Assembly (NCBI RefSeq): GCF_037977055.1
Contig: NZ_CP150274.1
Location: 2,294,001-2,358,000 of the forward strand
Direction of reading: 5' to 3'
DNA: 64,000 bases
Source: Paenibacillus sp. FSL K6-1096
GTDB lineage: Bacteria; Bacillota; Bacilli; Paenibacillales; Paenibacillaceae
Shown: positions 1 to 7,368 of the stretch, piece by piece
Position numbering within the stretch: position 1 is the first letter of the stretch
How the letters are laid out: the number at the start of each line of letters is the position of its first letter
Notes under the pieces: generated by a model
What the model was told of the DNA's origin: nothing
Databases searched by the model: none
What the model saw: the letters and a program-made list of their open reading frames with translations, nothing else
Made by a program: the position numbers and the translations under genes

Positions 1-603
1 CATAATGGAGTTCACTTTGACCAGCACCCCCAGCGCAGCCAGCCGTTCAAGCCCCAGCAGCTGGCGGCTGATCAGCAGCTCGGCGGCCTCTCTTCCTTCA
101 TAACGGATGCCCTCATCGACGACCCAGGGATAAATCGCCTGGGCAACCTCCGGATCGGTAGCATTGATGGTGATCGTGACGTGGCGGATGCCAAGCTCCA
201 TAATCTCCTCCACATGCCGGTACAGCGTAAGTCCGTTGGTGCTGAGGCACAGGGAGACATCCGGCACCTGCTTTCTGACTCTGGCAAAGGTCTCGAACGT
301 CTGCTCCGGATTCGCCAGCGGATCACCCGGACCGGCTATTCCCACCACCGACAGCTGCATTAATTGAGCGGCAACGCCCCTCACCTTGCGTTCCGCCTGC
401 TCCGGCGTCAGCACCTCACTGACCACGCCCGGCCTGCTCTCATTCACACAGTCGAACTTGCGGTTGCAGTAATTGCACTGGATGTTGCAGGCGGGAGCAA
501 CCGGGATGTGCATCCGGGCATAGAACCTGTGAGCCTCCTCGCTGTAGCACGGGTGGCGGCTAATCTCCTCCTCCGCTTCACTTGACCGACATGACGGCTG
601 CAT
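1..603 (-). CDS. nifB: NifB, nitrogenase FeMo-cofactor synthesis radical SAM protein (3' part outside window)
   Basis: Read by eye on the minus strand from ATG at 603; 201 residues are visible and the frame is open at the window edge. The radical-SAM cluster C39-x3-C43-x2-C46 sits in the context APACNIQCNYCNRKFDC followed by NESRPGVVSE, which is characteristic of NifB. NifB joins two Fe4S4 clusters with carbon and sulfur to make NifB-co, the core of the nitrogenase cofactor. The start has a strong ribosome site, AAAAGGAGG, seven bases ahead. In nitrogen-fixing paenibacilli nifB is the first gene of the compact nif operon, so nifHDK and the rest should lie beyond the left edge; that is inference. 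No frameshift is seen in the visible part. Confidence 0.95.
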   Translation of the reverse strand, partial: MQPSCRSSEAEEEISRHPCYSEEAHRFYARMHIPVAPACNIQCNYCNRKFDCVNESRPGVVSEVLTPEQAERKVRGVAAQLMQLSVVGIAGPGDPLANPEQTFETFARVRKQVPDVSLCLSTNGLTLYRHVEEIMELGIRHVTITINATDPEVAQAIYPWVVDEGIRYEGREAAELLISRQLLGLERLAALGVLVKVNSIM

Positions 604-716
604 GTTCCCACCTCCTTTTAAGTTCAGAACCCGCTTTGGAAGCTTCTCTACCGTTAAGGGATAGAGCTTCACTATTTTCTTGCACAACGTGTTTCAGGTA
701 ATCCTTGTCTGGTTAA

Positions 717-733
717 TGTTATTTTACTTAACA
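717..733 (-). promoter_or_regulatory. GlnR-type operator (site II), downstream of the nif start
   Basis: TGTTATTTTACTTAACA matches TGTNA-N7-TNACA exactly and is a near-perfect dyad. It lies about 25-40 bases past the predicted nif transcription start, where bound GlnR would block elongation. That is the position of the repressing site described in Paenibacillus polymyxa nif promoters. Confidence 0.8.
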
Positions 734-764
734 TTTAACTGACTTGTATGCTTTGATTAGTTTC

Positions 765-793
765 ATCATATTTTCATCACCGGGCATCGTCAA
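765..793 (-). promoter_or_regulatory. nif operon promoter (sigmaA type)
   Basis: On the minus strand TTGACG (793-788), a 17-base spacer, then TATGAT (770-765). Transcription would start near 758, leaving a leader of about 155 bases before nifB. No sigma54 -24/-12 element is seen, in line with the SigA/GlnR control known for Paenibacillus nif. Confidence 0.75.
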
Positions 794-852
794 TTACTCC
801 AGCGCTTGATTTGCCCTGATTTTCCTTTTGTTTGCAGTTTCGCCATAACATA

Positions 853-869
853 TGTCAACTTATATGACT
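853..869 (-). promoter_or_regulatory. Candidate GlnR-type operator (site I), upstream of the nif -35
   Basis: TGTCAACTTATATGACT fits TGTNA-N7-TNACA with one mismatch, the last base. It is centred about 70 bases upstream of the -35 box, an activator position. With the perfect site at 717-733 it gives the two-site arrangement known in Paenibacillus nif control. Confidence 0.6.
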
Positions 870-933
870 TACAGTTATCATGTTTCCGTTTTCAGTACCG
901 TCTATTTTGACTGATATTTGTTCTCACAGGGCA

Positions 934-962
934 TTGACAACGCCTCTTAACTCGGATATGAT
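934..962 (+). promoter_or_regulatory. sigmaA promoter of the manganese riboswitch/terC transcript
   Basis: TTGACA (934-939), a 17-base spacer and TATGAT (957-962). The start near 969 gives a leader of about 270 bases that holds the riboswitch. Confidence 0.75.
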
Positions 963-1002
963 ACTTTTAGCAAAAGCGAAAACTTCAAAATTTCATATAA
1001 TC

Positions 1003-1102
1003 CCGTAAAGGGGAGTAGCTGTTAGATAAAATCGTCAATACGAGAGTATGAAGATATTCTCCGGTTTTATCGGCAATAACCATTGTTAGCGAGACCTTTA
1101 CC
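1003..1102 (+). ncRNA. yybP-ykoY manganese riboswitch aptamer
   Basis: The conserved 5' element AAAGGGGAGTAGCTGTT, the middle CGTCAATACGAG and the 3' element GCGAGACCTTTACC are all present. The closing stem pairs GTAAAGG near 1005 with CCTTTAC near 1095-1101. The class binds Mn2+ and often precedes TerC/MntP-type exporters. The 3' strand of the closing stem is also the 5' arm of the following terminator, so metal binding should stop the terminator forming and turn the gene on. Confidence 0.92.
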
Positions 1103-1150
1103 AACCAGGTTACCTTTATTTTTTGAGGATGATCTGTTTGGTAAAGGTCT
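1092..1150 (+). terminator. Riboswitch-controlled intrinsic terminator
   Basis: AGACCTTTACCAA (1092-1104) is the exact complement of TTGGTAAAGGTCT (1138-1150) and is followed by a T run. It overlaps the 3' strand of the aptamer's closing stem, so the two folds are mutually exclusive. Confidence 0.85.
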
Positions 1151-1237
1151 TTTTTATATATATTTTTGGTTAAACTAATGGTAACACCGGCAGTTTTTTC
1201 AAAAAAAGCAGTTAAACCACTTGAGGAGGAAACAGCA

Positions 1238-2065
1238 ATGGATTGGGGATTACTATTAGAATACGGATGGGTATTGCTCGTTCTCGTAGCACTGGAGGGA
1301 CTGCTTGCCGCGGATAACGCACTGGTACTTGCAATTATGGTAAAGCATCTTCCGGATGAGGAACGCAAAAAAGCCCTGTTTTACGGATTGGCCGGAGCCT
1401 TCGTGTTCCGCTTCGGATCGCTGTTTGTCATCTCCTATCTGGTGGATATCTGGCAGGTACAAGCCATCGGTGCGATTTATCTGTTATTCATTGCGGGGAA
1501 TCATATTTTCCGGAAGGTATTGTTTAAGAAGCCGGTGACCGAGGAAGCTAATGAAAGCGGCAACCCTGAGGTCGTTAATAAGAAAAAATCAAGCTTCTGG
1601 TTCACTGTACTTAAGGTTGAGGTAGCTGATATCGCCTTTGCTGTTGACTCCATCCTCGCGGCTGTAGCCCTCGCCGTTGCCCTCCCTCCAAGCGGAATGG
1701 GCCACATCGGCGGACTCGACGGCGGACAGTTCCTCGTCATCTTCGCGGGCGGCTTCATCGGTCTGGTCATTATGCGGTTCGCTGCTTCCTTCTTCGTCAA
1801 GCTGCTTCATACCCGTCCGGGCCTTGAGGTTGCTGCCTTCTTCATCGTCGGCTGGGTTGGGGTTAAGCTGGCAGTCATCACATTGGCTCACCCGTCCCTG
1901 GGTGTATTGTCCGAGGACTTCGCCCACAGCACCTGGTGGAAGCTGACCTTCTACGTAGTGCTGATCATCATCGCTGCAACCGGCTGGTTCATGAGCAGTG
2001 TCAAAACTGAAGAAAACACCGGCGAGAATCCGGTACGTGAAGTCGACAAACAGCTTGGCAAATAA
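1238..2065 (+). CDS. TerC-family integral membrane protein, probable Mn2+ exporter
   Basis: A 275-residue polytopic membrane protein with the TerC signatures LEGLLAADNALVLAIMV (E20, D26, N27) and, in the middle, EVADIAFAVDSILA, whose acidic residues sit within membrane helices. TerC proteins of this type (YkoY/YceF in Bacillus) export manganese, in part to load secreted enzymes. ATG 1238 is chosen over an upstream in-frame start at 1166 because TTGAGGAGG precedes it and the extra residues fall in the riboswitch leader. The manganese riboswitch directly upstream supports the substrate. The tail, rich in E and K, is cytoplasmic-looking. It is monocistronic, closed by a strong hairpin. Confidence 0.9.
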   Translation: MDWGLLLEYGWVLLVLVALEGLLAADNALVLAIMVKHLPDEERKKALFYGLAGAFVFRFGSLFVISYLVDIWQVQAIGAIYLLFIAGNHIFRKVLFKKPVTEEANESGNPEVVNKKKSSFWFTVLKVEVADIAFAVDSILAAVALAVALPPSGMGHIGGLDGGQFLVIFAGGFIGLVIMRFAASFFVKLLHTRPGLEVAAFFIVGWVGVKLAVITLAHPSLGVLSEDFAHSTWWKLTFYVVLIIIAATGWFMSSVKTEENTGENPVREVDKQLGK

Positions 2066-2091
2066 GCCTGACGTCTATACGAACGCCAAAA

Positions 2092-2123
2092 AAGCCCGTT
2101 TCCCCCATAAGGGAAGCGGGCTT
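2092..2123. terminator. Bidirectional intrinsic terminator
   Basis: AAGCCCGTTTCCC pairs with GGGAAGCGGGCTT across a short loop (one G-T pair). It lies between the convergent terC and ABC-transporter genes, with A/T flanks that suit both directions. Confidence 0.8.
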
Positions 2124-2131
2124 CCTTGCGT

Positions 2132-2884
2132 CTATCTCCGCCATTTCATAAACCGGTAGTCGAGCAGATCCACCAGCAGGAACAGCACGAAGCCGACCAG
2201 ACTGAACAGCATGATGCCGGCATACATCTCGGGATAATCCAGCCGCAGCCAGGCGTCCATAATGAAGAAGCCCATGCCATGCTCGGTACCATAGATCTCT
2301 GTGAAAAAGAGGACCGATATCGCCGTCCCCAGCGAAATGCGGATCGTGCTGAGGATCACCGACAAGGCTCCGGGCAGCGTAACATTCCAGAACTTCTGCA
2401 AGGGGCTTGCGCCAATGCTGGTCAGGACGTCATAGGTGCTCTCGGGAATGGCCTTCACGCCGTCACGTACCGAGATGATGATCTGGAACAGCAGAATCAG
2501 CATGATCATCAGCACCTTGGAGGTCTCTCCCAGGCCGAAGAACAGCATTACCACCGGCAGGAGCGCGATCTTCGGAATGGGGTACGTCAGATAGACCACC
2601 GGGTCAAGCAGCTTGTTCCAGCGCGGGGAGCGGCCCATCAGCAGACCAGCGAGCAGCCCGAGCAGCAGCGCCAGCAGCACCCCCTCGAAGATCCGCAGCA
2701 GGCTGTAGCCGACATTCACCGCCACATTGCGGGCCCCGAGCTGGAGCATGGCCTCATAGACCGCGCCGGGACTGGGCAGAATGGCATGATTCATCAGCAG
2801 ATAGGCGACATACCAGACCCCGTTCATCCCGGCAAAAACCAGCAGCAGACGCAGCACATAAATCATAACCCGTGGCTTCACCAT
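2132..2884 (-). CDS. ABC transporter permease, TauC/SsuC/ThiX type
   Basis: A 250-residue inner-membrane permease with about six hydrophobic segments and the binding-protein-dependent EAA loop in the form IGASPLQKFWNVTLPGA, which docks onto the ATPase. It belongs to the nitrate/sulfonate/taurine/pyrimidine-precursor group. Its start overlaps the end of the upstream ATPase gene by seven bases, so it is the last gene of a binding protein-ATPase-permease operon on the minus strand. The sequence alone does not fix the substrate; sulfonates, taurine or a thiamine precursor are all possible. Confidence 0.85.
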   Translation of the reverse strand: MVKPRVMIYVLRLLLVFAGMNGVWYVAYLLMNHAILPSPGAVYEAMLQLGARNVAVNVGYSLLRIFEGVLLALLLGLLAGLLMGRSPRWNKLLDPVVYLTYPIPKIALLPVVMLFFGLGETSKVLMIMLILLFQIIISVRDGVKAIPESTYDVLTSIGASPLQKFWNVTLPGALSVILSTIRISLGTAISVLFFTEIYGTEHGMGFFIMDAWLRLDYPEMYAGIMLFSLVGFVLFLLVDLLDYRFMKWRR

Positions 2885-3660
2885 TTCTCCATCATTACCT
2901 TCCGGATGCGCTTGCTCTGCTCGAAGTATTCCTGGCTCTCCCGCTTGTCTTCGTGCTTCATCCCGAATACGCCAGCGTTGTCCACCAGCTCCGGCGGCTC
3001 CTGCTGCCCTGCCGGCAGGACGATAATCTTCTGCCCGAGCAGAATCGCTTCCTCGACATCATGGGTTACAAACAGCGCGGTCACAGGATGCGCCTGCCAA
3101 TTCCGGATGAACATCTGCTGCAGTCCCTCCCGAGTGATCGCATCCAGCGCCGAGAACGGCTCATCCAGCAGCAGAATCGTAGGCCGGATGGCAAAAGCGC
3201 GGGCAATCGCCACCCGCTGCTGCTGGCCCCCGCTGAGGGAGAGCGGATATCTGCCCGCAAGCTCTGCGATCCCCATAGAGGCAAGCCACTGGGTAATCTG
3301 CCGGTCCTGCTCCTGCCGGTGCCTGCTCCCTCTTCCGGGGCGGGCAATATTCATGGCAATCCGCAGATTGTCACGGACGGTCTTCCAGGGCAGCAGCCCG
3401 TAATTCTGCGGCACCAGCCCGATCAGCGTATCCCTGTCATGGACCGGGCGGCCGTTGAACAGCAGCTCCCCGCCGTAACCGGGGAGCAGGCCGGCAATCG
3501 CCCGCAGCAGCGTGGATTTGCCGCTGCCGGAAGGCCCGATGACCGTGTATATTCCATGCTCGGGCAACTCCAGGTTCATGCCGCCGAGTACAAGCTGTCC
3601 GTTCTGGTAAGCCACATGCAGGTTGTGGATGTGCAGACCGCTAGTTTTTAAACTGGACAT
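2878..3660 (-). CDS. ABC transporter ATP-binding protein, TauB/SsuB type
   Basis: A 260-residue ATPase with Walker A GPSGSGKST (residues 42-50), Q-loop Q86, signature LSGGQQQR (143-150), Walker B ILLLDEP (163-169) and switch histidine in FVTHDVEEA. It would energise uptake through the downstream permease. Its ATG lies 20 bases inside the end of the binding-protein gene, so the two are translationally coupled. All catalytic elements are present. Confidence 0.92.
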   Translation of the reverse strand: MSSLKTSGLHIHNLHVAYQNGQLVLGGMNLELPEHGIYTVIGPSGSGKSTLLRAIAGLLPGYGGELLFNGRPVHDRDTLIGLVPQNYGLLPWKTVRDNLRIAMNIARPGRGSRHRQEQDRQITQWLASMGIAELAGRYPLSLSGGQQQRVAIARAFAIRPTILLLDEPFSALDAITREGLQQMFIRNWQAHPVTALFVTHDVEEAILLGQKIIVLPAGQQEPPELVDNAGVFGMKHEDKRESQEYFEQSKRIRKVMMEKW

Positions 3661-4639
3661 CGGAGATCACTTCTTCAGCTGCCAGATCCTTGGTCAGCAG
3701 CCCCTTCTCGCGGGCCCAGGCGAAGGCAGCCTCCACTTCCTTCACATCGACCTGGTTCGCCGGGAGGTAATCCGGCACCTTAATATCCTGCTTCAGCGTG
3801 TCAGGGTAACCCACTTCCTTGATAATCAGATCGATATAGTCCGACTGGTCATGTGTCTTCATATATTCAACAGCTTCGTCATAGGCAGCATACATGTTGC
3901 GGATGCCCTGTCCCTTGGCTTCAATGGCGCTCTGCGGAAAAGCCAGCACAAACGGATTAATCCCCGCACTGTGGGTCGAGCTAAGGACACGCAGACCGGC
4001 AGATTTACCCATCGTTACAAAAGGCTCCGGCAGCACAGCCGCATCGGCCTTCTGATTCTTAAGCAGCTCCAGGCGGGTCGGAATCTGCGGCACCTCGGTT
4101 ACCGTAATATCATCTTCCGTCAGGCCTGCCTGCTTCAGCATCATGGCCACGGTATATTGGGTCGAAGTATTCTTGGACAGAATCACAGTCTTCCCCTTCA
4201 GATCCTTAACCTCTTTCACTTCGTCATTGCCGGTCAGCAGGTCGAATTCACCTGTGGTGGTGCTGGTGATTTTGACATCAAGGCCTGCTTCATTATAGAT
4301 CGAGATCGCGACCAGATCGGCGCTGAGGCCATCCACCTTACCGGCTTGAAAAGCTACATCGCGGTCCTTGGCGCTCTTGAAGGTCTGAATATCCAGGTTC
4401 ACATCATGCTGTTTATCAAAGCCCTGCTCATGGGCAATAATAAAAGGAATCGCATCGATCGAAGGCAGCAGCCCCAGCGATATCGTAACGGCCTCAGCAG
4501 GCGTGCCCGCGGCATTCCCGGACCCTGTGTTCTTGGCATTGTCCCCCTGATTCGCACTGCCGCAGCCGGCAGCCGCCATACTGACAGCAGCGGTCAATAC
4601 AACCAGCTTCGTAAGGTATTTCCAGTTTCTTGTCTTCAT
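3641..4639 (-). CDS. ABC transporter substrate-binding lipoprotein, NMT1/THI5-SsuA-like
   Basis: A 332-residue extracytoplasmic binding protein. The N-terminus MKTRNWKYLTK leads into a hydrophobic segment ending in the lipobox AAAGC, so it is a diacylglyceryl-anchored lipoprotein. The body has the NMT1/THI5-like pattern (ISLGLLPSIDAIPFIIAHEQG; later ADAAVLPEPF). ATG 4639 is preferred over an in-frame start at 4693 because the signal peptide begins there and an AGGA-type site precedes it. First gene of the operon; ligand unknown. Riboswitch elements such as a THI box are not visible upstream, which gives no support for a thiamine role. Confidence 0.85.
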   Translation of the reverse strand: MKTRNWKYLTKLVVLTAAVSMAAAGCGSANQGDNAKNTGSGNAAGTPAEAVTISLGLLPSIDAIPFIIAHEQGFDKQHDVNLDIQTFKSAKDRDVAFQAGKVDGLSADLVAISIYNEAGLDVKITSTTTGEFDLLTGNDEVKEVKDLKGKTVILSKNTSTQYTVAMMLKQAGLTEDDITVTEVPQIPTRLELLKNQKADAAVLPEPFVTMGKSAGLRVLSSTHSAGINPFVLAFPQSAIEAKGQGIRNMYAAYDEAVEYMKTHDQSDYIDLIIKEVGYPDTLKQDIKVPDYLPANQVDVKEVEAAFAWAREKGLLTKDLAAEEVISDVQFKN

Positions 4640-4981
4640 GAATCCTGATTCCCCCATCTCCATATCGGTTACTCTTGTTGCTGTTGCTTGCATATGCCTC
4701 CGTGAGCAGTCCGCACAGAATCATGCGCATTTATTCACATACACCCCTGTGCAAACCGTTCTCTCCGGGAAGTCCAAGTAATGCAATAGTACACCTATTG
4801 TCCTATTTTGTATATTTATAAATTGAAATATCAGTCCTCTAATGTACAATATTTTCATAAAACTACTTTTACAGCAGCCGCCCAAAATGACGCAAATATG
4901 CTATAATGACGTATACCTGTCCTTCAGGTACCCACTCTTTAATTACAATCCCATACCAAACCTATTTAAGGAGCTGTGTGT
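4640..4981. other. Divergent intergenic region with a palindrome
   Basis: This AT-rich stretch separates the ABC-transporter operon from the coiled-coil gene. It holds the dyad CAATAG-N5-CTATTG at 4784-4800, a possible operator for the transporter operon, and a TATAAT at about 4912 that may serve the rightward gene. No good -35 was found for either direction and no ORF is credible. Confidence 0.45.
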
Positions 4982-5443
4982 ATGAGCGATGTCATTCTCC
5001 AGCAGATTCTAACTGAGCTGCAAGGGATGAAGTCTGAAATCAAAGATATCAAGTCAGATGTTAGAAGCCTTCAGTCAGAATTCGGTACATTAAAGTCAGA
5101 ATTCGGTACTTTAAAGACAGAATTCAACACATTCAAATCGGAAGTTGTTGCGGAGCTGGGTACGATTAAGGGCGATATCGTGGGCATCAAAGAAGATATC
5201 GTGGGCATCAAAAAAGATGTCGTGGGTATCAAAGAAGATGTCGAGAGCATCAAGGAAGATACGAAGCTGATCCCGCTGATTCAGCAGGCGGTGTCCGAAG
5301 TCAACGCTGAAGTCGTTGCCGGCCGGGATACGCTGGAGCGGATCGACCGGACCCTTAGAGGACATGACGCAACGCTGGATATACTGGCCCGGCGTTCTAT
5401 AGATCACGAAGCGGAGTTGAAGCGTTTATCCGCTTCCGCATAA
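4982..5443 (+). CDS. Coiled-coil heptad-repeat protein, function unknown
   Basis: 153 residues from ATG 4982, placed by AAGGAG (4968-4973) eight bases ahead; an in-frame GTG at 4976 lies too close to that site. Almost the whole protein is one coiled coil. Two runs of near-identical seven-residue units are visible, first S/T-E-F-G-T-L-K (three copies), then V-G-I-K-E-D-I/V (four copies), both encoded by 21-bp direct DNA repeats. The C-terminus is helical without heptads. There is no signal peptide or membrane segment. Similar repeat proteins are common hypothetical proteins in paenibacilli and in phage; a structural or scaffolding role is only inference. It stands alone, with its own terminator. 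Confidence 0.75.
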   Translation: MSDVILQQILTELQGMKSEIKDIKSDVRSLQSEFGTLKSEFGTLKTEFNTFKSEVVAELGTIKGDIVGIKEDIVGIKKDVVGIKEDVESIKEDTKLIPLIQQAVSEVNAEVVAGRDTLERIDRTLRGHDATLDILARRSIDHEAELKRLSASA

Positions 5444-5455
5444 CGTTCTGCCCGC

Positions 5456-5490
5456 AAGCGACCGCTGTCCTCCGGCTGTCGCTTTTTTGT
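5456..5490 (+). terminator. Intrinsic terminator of the coiled-coil gene
   Basis: AAGCGAC pairs with GTCGCTT, followed by TTTTT. Confidence 0.8.
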
Positions 5491-5599
5491 TACCTATACA
5501 TTGTCTCCACCACAAGGACATCATTCCCCTTACAAAATACAATCCCAATTAAAATCAACTTCCCGCTCTTCTTTTTGTCTTTTTCAGGCGGACATTCAT

Positions 5600-5627
5600 T
5601 TGATTTCTGGATTCTTTATGTTATAAT
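5600..5627 (+). promoter_or_regulatory. sigmaA promoter of a small ORF
   Basis: TTGATT (5600-5605), 16-base spacer, TATAAT (5622-5627), about 65 bases before the ribosome site of the 61-residue ORF. Confidence 0.6.
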
Positions 5628-5698
5628 GAAAGCGTAACCACAAATGAAGGACAGAAAGATCAAATCATTGTATTTCATCGCCAAGGAGGATGAATGAA

Positions 5699-5884
5699 AT
5701 GCTGGCAGGGATCAAGGAATTGAAGAATTGGGTAACCGGAATGTGGCAGCCCGGAATAACTTTAGGGGAAGAAGACTACCGGAAGATGGAGTATAGCGCA
5801 CACCGCCATCTGCACACGCCGCCAACGCCGCGCCCGATTACTTATGAACAGGAATCCCGCATCAAGAGCATCAAGTTCCATTAA
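5699..5884 (+). CDS. Small hypothetical protein
   Basis: 61 residues, MLAGIKELKNWVTGMW at the start and a polar, proline- and histidine-rich second half (HRHLHTPPTPRP). ATG 5699 is chosen because CAAGGAGG (5682-5689) lies nine bases ahead; an in-frame ATG at 5690 abuts the ribosome site. A good promoter upstream and a terminator downstream mark it as a real one-gene transcript. I do not recognise the family. The N-terminal half could form an amphipathic helix; nothing else can be said. Confidence 0.65.
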   Translation: MLAGIKELKNWVTGMWQPGITLGEEDYRKMEYSAHRHLHTPPTPRPITYEQESRIKSIKFH

Positions 5885-5944
5885 GCTCACCCGGGCCATA
5901 TATAGATTAAGCTGCATCTCACTTAAGCACTTCACACAAAAATT

Positions 5945-5990
5945 AAGGCCGCTGAGAAGCCGGAGCAACCCGGTCCATGCGGCCTTTTAT
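5945..5990. terminator. Intrinsic terminator between convergent genes
   Basis: AAGGCCGC (5945-5952) pairs with GCGGCCTT (5979-5986), followed by TTATTTTA. It lies just past the end of the hydrolase gene on the other strand as well. Confidence 0.8.
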
Positions 5991-5998
5991 TTTACCGT

Positions 5999-6847
5999 TC
6001 AACTGGCAGCGTCTGCCTCTCTCTTCAGCCACTCCAGCACCGTCTGCACCCCTTCCAGATACCGCTGCCCTACGAGCAGTCCGGTATGGGTGGTATTCCA
6101 CAGGCCTCTATACTCTGCGCGGAAATAGTCTGCATTCGCTTGTCCCTGGCGCTCCTCCTCATCCGAATTCACAGCATGGATCACCAGACAAGGGCAATGG
6201 ACTGCACTCCTGTCCACCGGTATGCCTGTTGCACTGAAGAAGAAGGAGAACGCGCTGAACGCCCGGGCCGACTCCATCGTCAGGTATTTGCGCTGGAAGG
6301 CGATGTCCTCTGCGGACTCATCTATGCTGGCAGCTTCTTCCCGGACCGGAGCCGGTACAACATTAACGGGCCTGGACGGGACGAGACCACTGTAGGGCAC
6401 AAGATCATGAACCTCCCGGCAAAGGCTTGAATCCATTAGCACAAGTCCGGCGAACCTCTCCGTCTCCGCCAGCTTCTGGCTCAGAATTCCGCCCATGCTG
6501 AAGCCGATGACGATTGGAGCCTCCCCGCGCTCGGCGGTTACTTCCTTTATAACTTCCCGTATATCCTCCAGATAGTCCTCGAAGGTAATCCTTGTCATAT
6601 CCAGCACCCTGCTGCGGTAATGGCCTCTCAGATTCATGGCATAGCAGGTCCAGCCTTCGCGGATGAAATGCGGGATGTATTTGCTCCACATCCAGCTTCC
6701 CGTATAGGCACCGTGTATCAGCAGCAGCGGCGGCCTATGCTCCGTTCCTTGCGGCTGTCCCTCCCCCTCAAAAACCTCCAGATACAGATCGTGCTCACCG
6801 ATGTATTTTTGCGTATGCGGCGGCAGCTCCTTGGTGAAATCTCTCAT
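5999..6847 (-). CDS. Alpha/beta hydrolase
   Basis: 282 residues with the alpha/beta-hydrolase pattern: oxyanion-hole HG in LLLIHGAYTGSW (residues 41-52), nucleophile elbow GFSMGG with Ser117, and a late histidine in the context TTHTG (about residue 258) as catalytic-base candidate. It has no signal peptide, so it is cytoplasmic. The substrate is unknown; lysophospholipase- or esterase-like proteins share this layout. The start has GGGGGAAGGAACG ahead. The MarR operator at 6865-6882 sits over its promoter, so the adjacent MarR repressor probably controls it; hydrolase-MarR pairs often respond to lipophilic toxins or phenolic esters, which is inference. Confidence 0.85.
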   Translation of the reverse strand: MRDFTKELPPHTQKYIGEHDLYLEVFEGEGQPQGTEHRPPLLLIHGAYTGSWMWSKYIPHFIREGWTCYAMNLRGHYRSRVLDMTRITFEDYLEDIREVIKEVTAERGEAPIVIGFSMGGILSQKLAETERFAGLVLMDSSLCREVHDLVPYSGLVPSRPVNVVPAPVREEAASIDESAEDIAFQRKYLTMESARAFSAFSFFFSATGIPVDRSAVHCPCLVIHAVNSDEEERQGQANADYFRAEYRGLWNTTHTGLLVGQRYLEGVQTVLEWLKREADAAS

Positions 6848-6864
6848 CGTTCCTTCCCCCTATA

Positions 6865-6882
6865 TAGTTTGATATAAAACTA
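6865..6882 (-). promoter_or_regulatory. MarR-type operator in the hydrolase promoter
   Basis: TAGTTTGATATAAAACTA, one base off the perfect palindrome found upstream of the marR gene. On the minus strand it occupies the spacer between TTGTAT and a TATATA-like -10, just ahead of the hydrolase ribosome site. Confidence 0.75.
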
Positions 6883-6896
6883 TCATACAAAATTTT

Positions 6897-7319
6897 TTAT
6901 AGGTTAGTATTGATCTTCTGCAAAATAGCAAGCAGCGTCTTCTTCTCCTCCTCCGAAATATTGCGGTAGAACTGATCCAGCATGGCAGAGGATATTGCTT
7001 CAAATACCGGCTCCAGCTTCTGCCCCCGGGCGGTCAAAGCAACATACACGTACCGGGTGTCTTCCTGATCCCTTACCTTCGTCACCAGCCCCAGCCGGAC
7101 CAGCTTGTCTACAAGCGCTGTAACGGTCGATTTGTCCTTATGAATCCGGGCTGAGATCTCAGCCATCGTCAGCCTCTCTGTATGAAGCAGTGCATAGATA
7201 ATATCCCCGTGCGAGGTGCCGATGCCCTCCAGCCCCTGCTGAGCCATCTCCTGCACTAGGAACCGGTTAACCTTCTCTCTGATTCTGGACATTAGTGAAA
7301 TTACATCTCTGGTTTCCAT
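6897..7319 (-). CDS. MarR-family transcriptional repressor
   Basis: 140 residues from ATG 7319. The winged helix-turn-helix is clear: LTMAEISARIHKDKSTVTALVDKL, then the wing with RDQEDTRYVYVALT. MarR proteins bind palindromes as dimers and release on binding small aromatic or oxidising ligands. A further in-frame ATG at 7328 overlaps the predicted -10 box, which makes 7319 the better start. The operator 11 bases upstream implies autorepression, and the second copy before the hydrolase makes that gene its target. No redox cysteine of OhrR type is seen near the N-terminus. Confidence 0.88.
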   Translation of the reverse strand: METRDVISLMSRIREKVNRFLVQEMAQQGLEGIGTSHGDIIYALLHTERLTMAEISARIHKDKSTVTALVDKLVRLGLVTKVRDQEDTRYVYVALTARGQKLEPVFEAISSAMLDQFYRNISEEEKKTLLAILQKINTNL

Positions 7320-7326
7320 ACACCAC

Positions 7327-7355
7327 ATTATAGTTTGATATCAAACTATTGTCAA
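7327..7355 (-). promoter_or_regulatory. marR promoter with operator filling the spacer
   Basis: On the minus strand TTGACA (7355-7350), 17-base spacer, TATAAT (7332-7327). The 18-bp palindrome TAGTTTGATATCAAACTA (7331-7348) fills the spacer and overlaps the -10, so bound repressor and RNA polymerase exclude each other. The start point would be at or next to ATG 7319, giving an almost leaderless mRNA. Confidence 0.8.
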
Positions 7356-7368
7356 TGCCGCAGGACAT

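Noticed and set aside
2126..3403. 425-residue rightward ORF
   Set aside because: Antisense to the ABC permease and ATPase genes; no family resemblance, and glutamine/histidine-rich as expected for a shadow frame.
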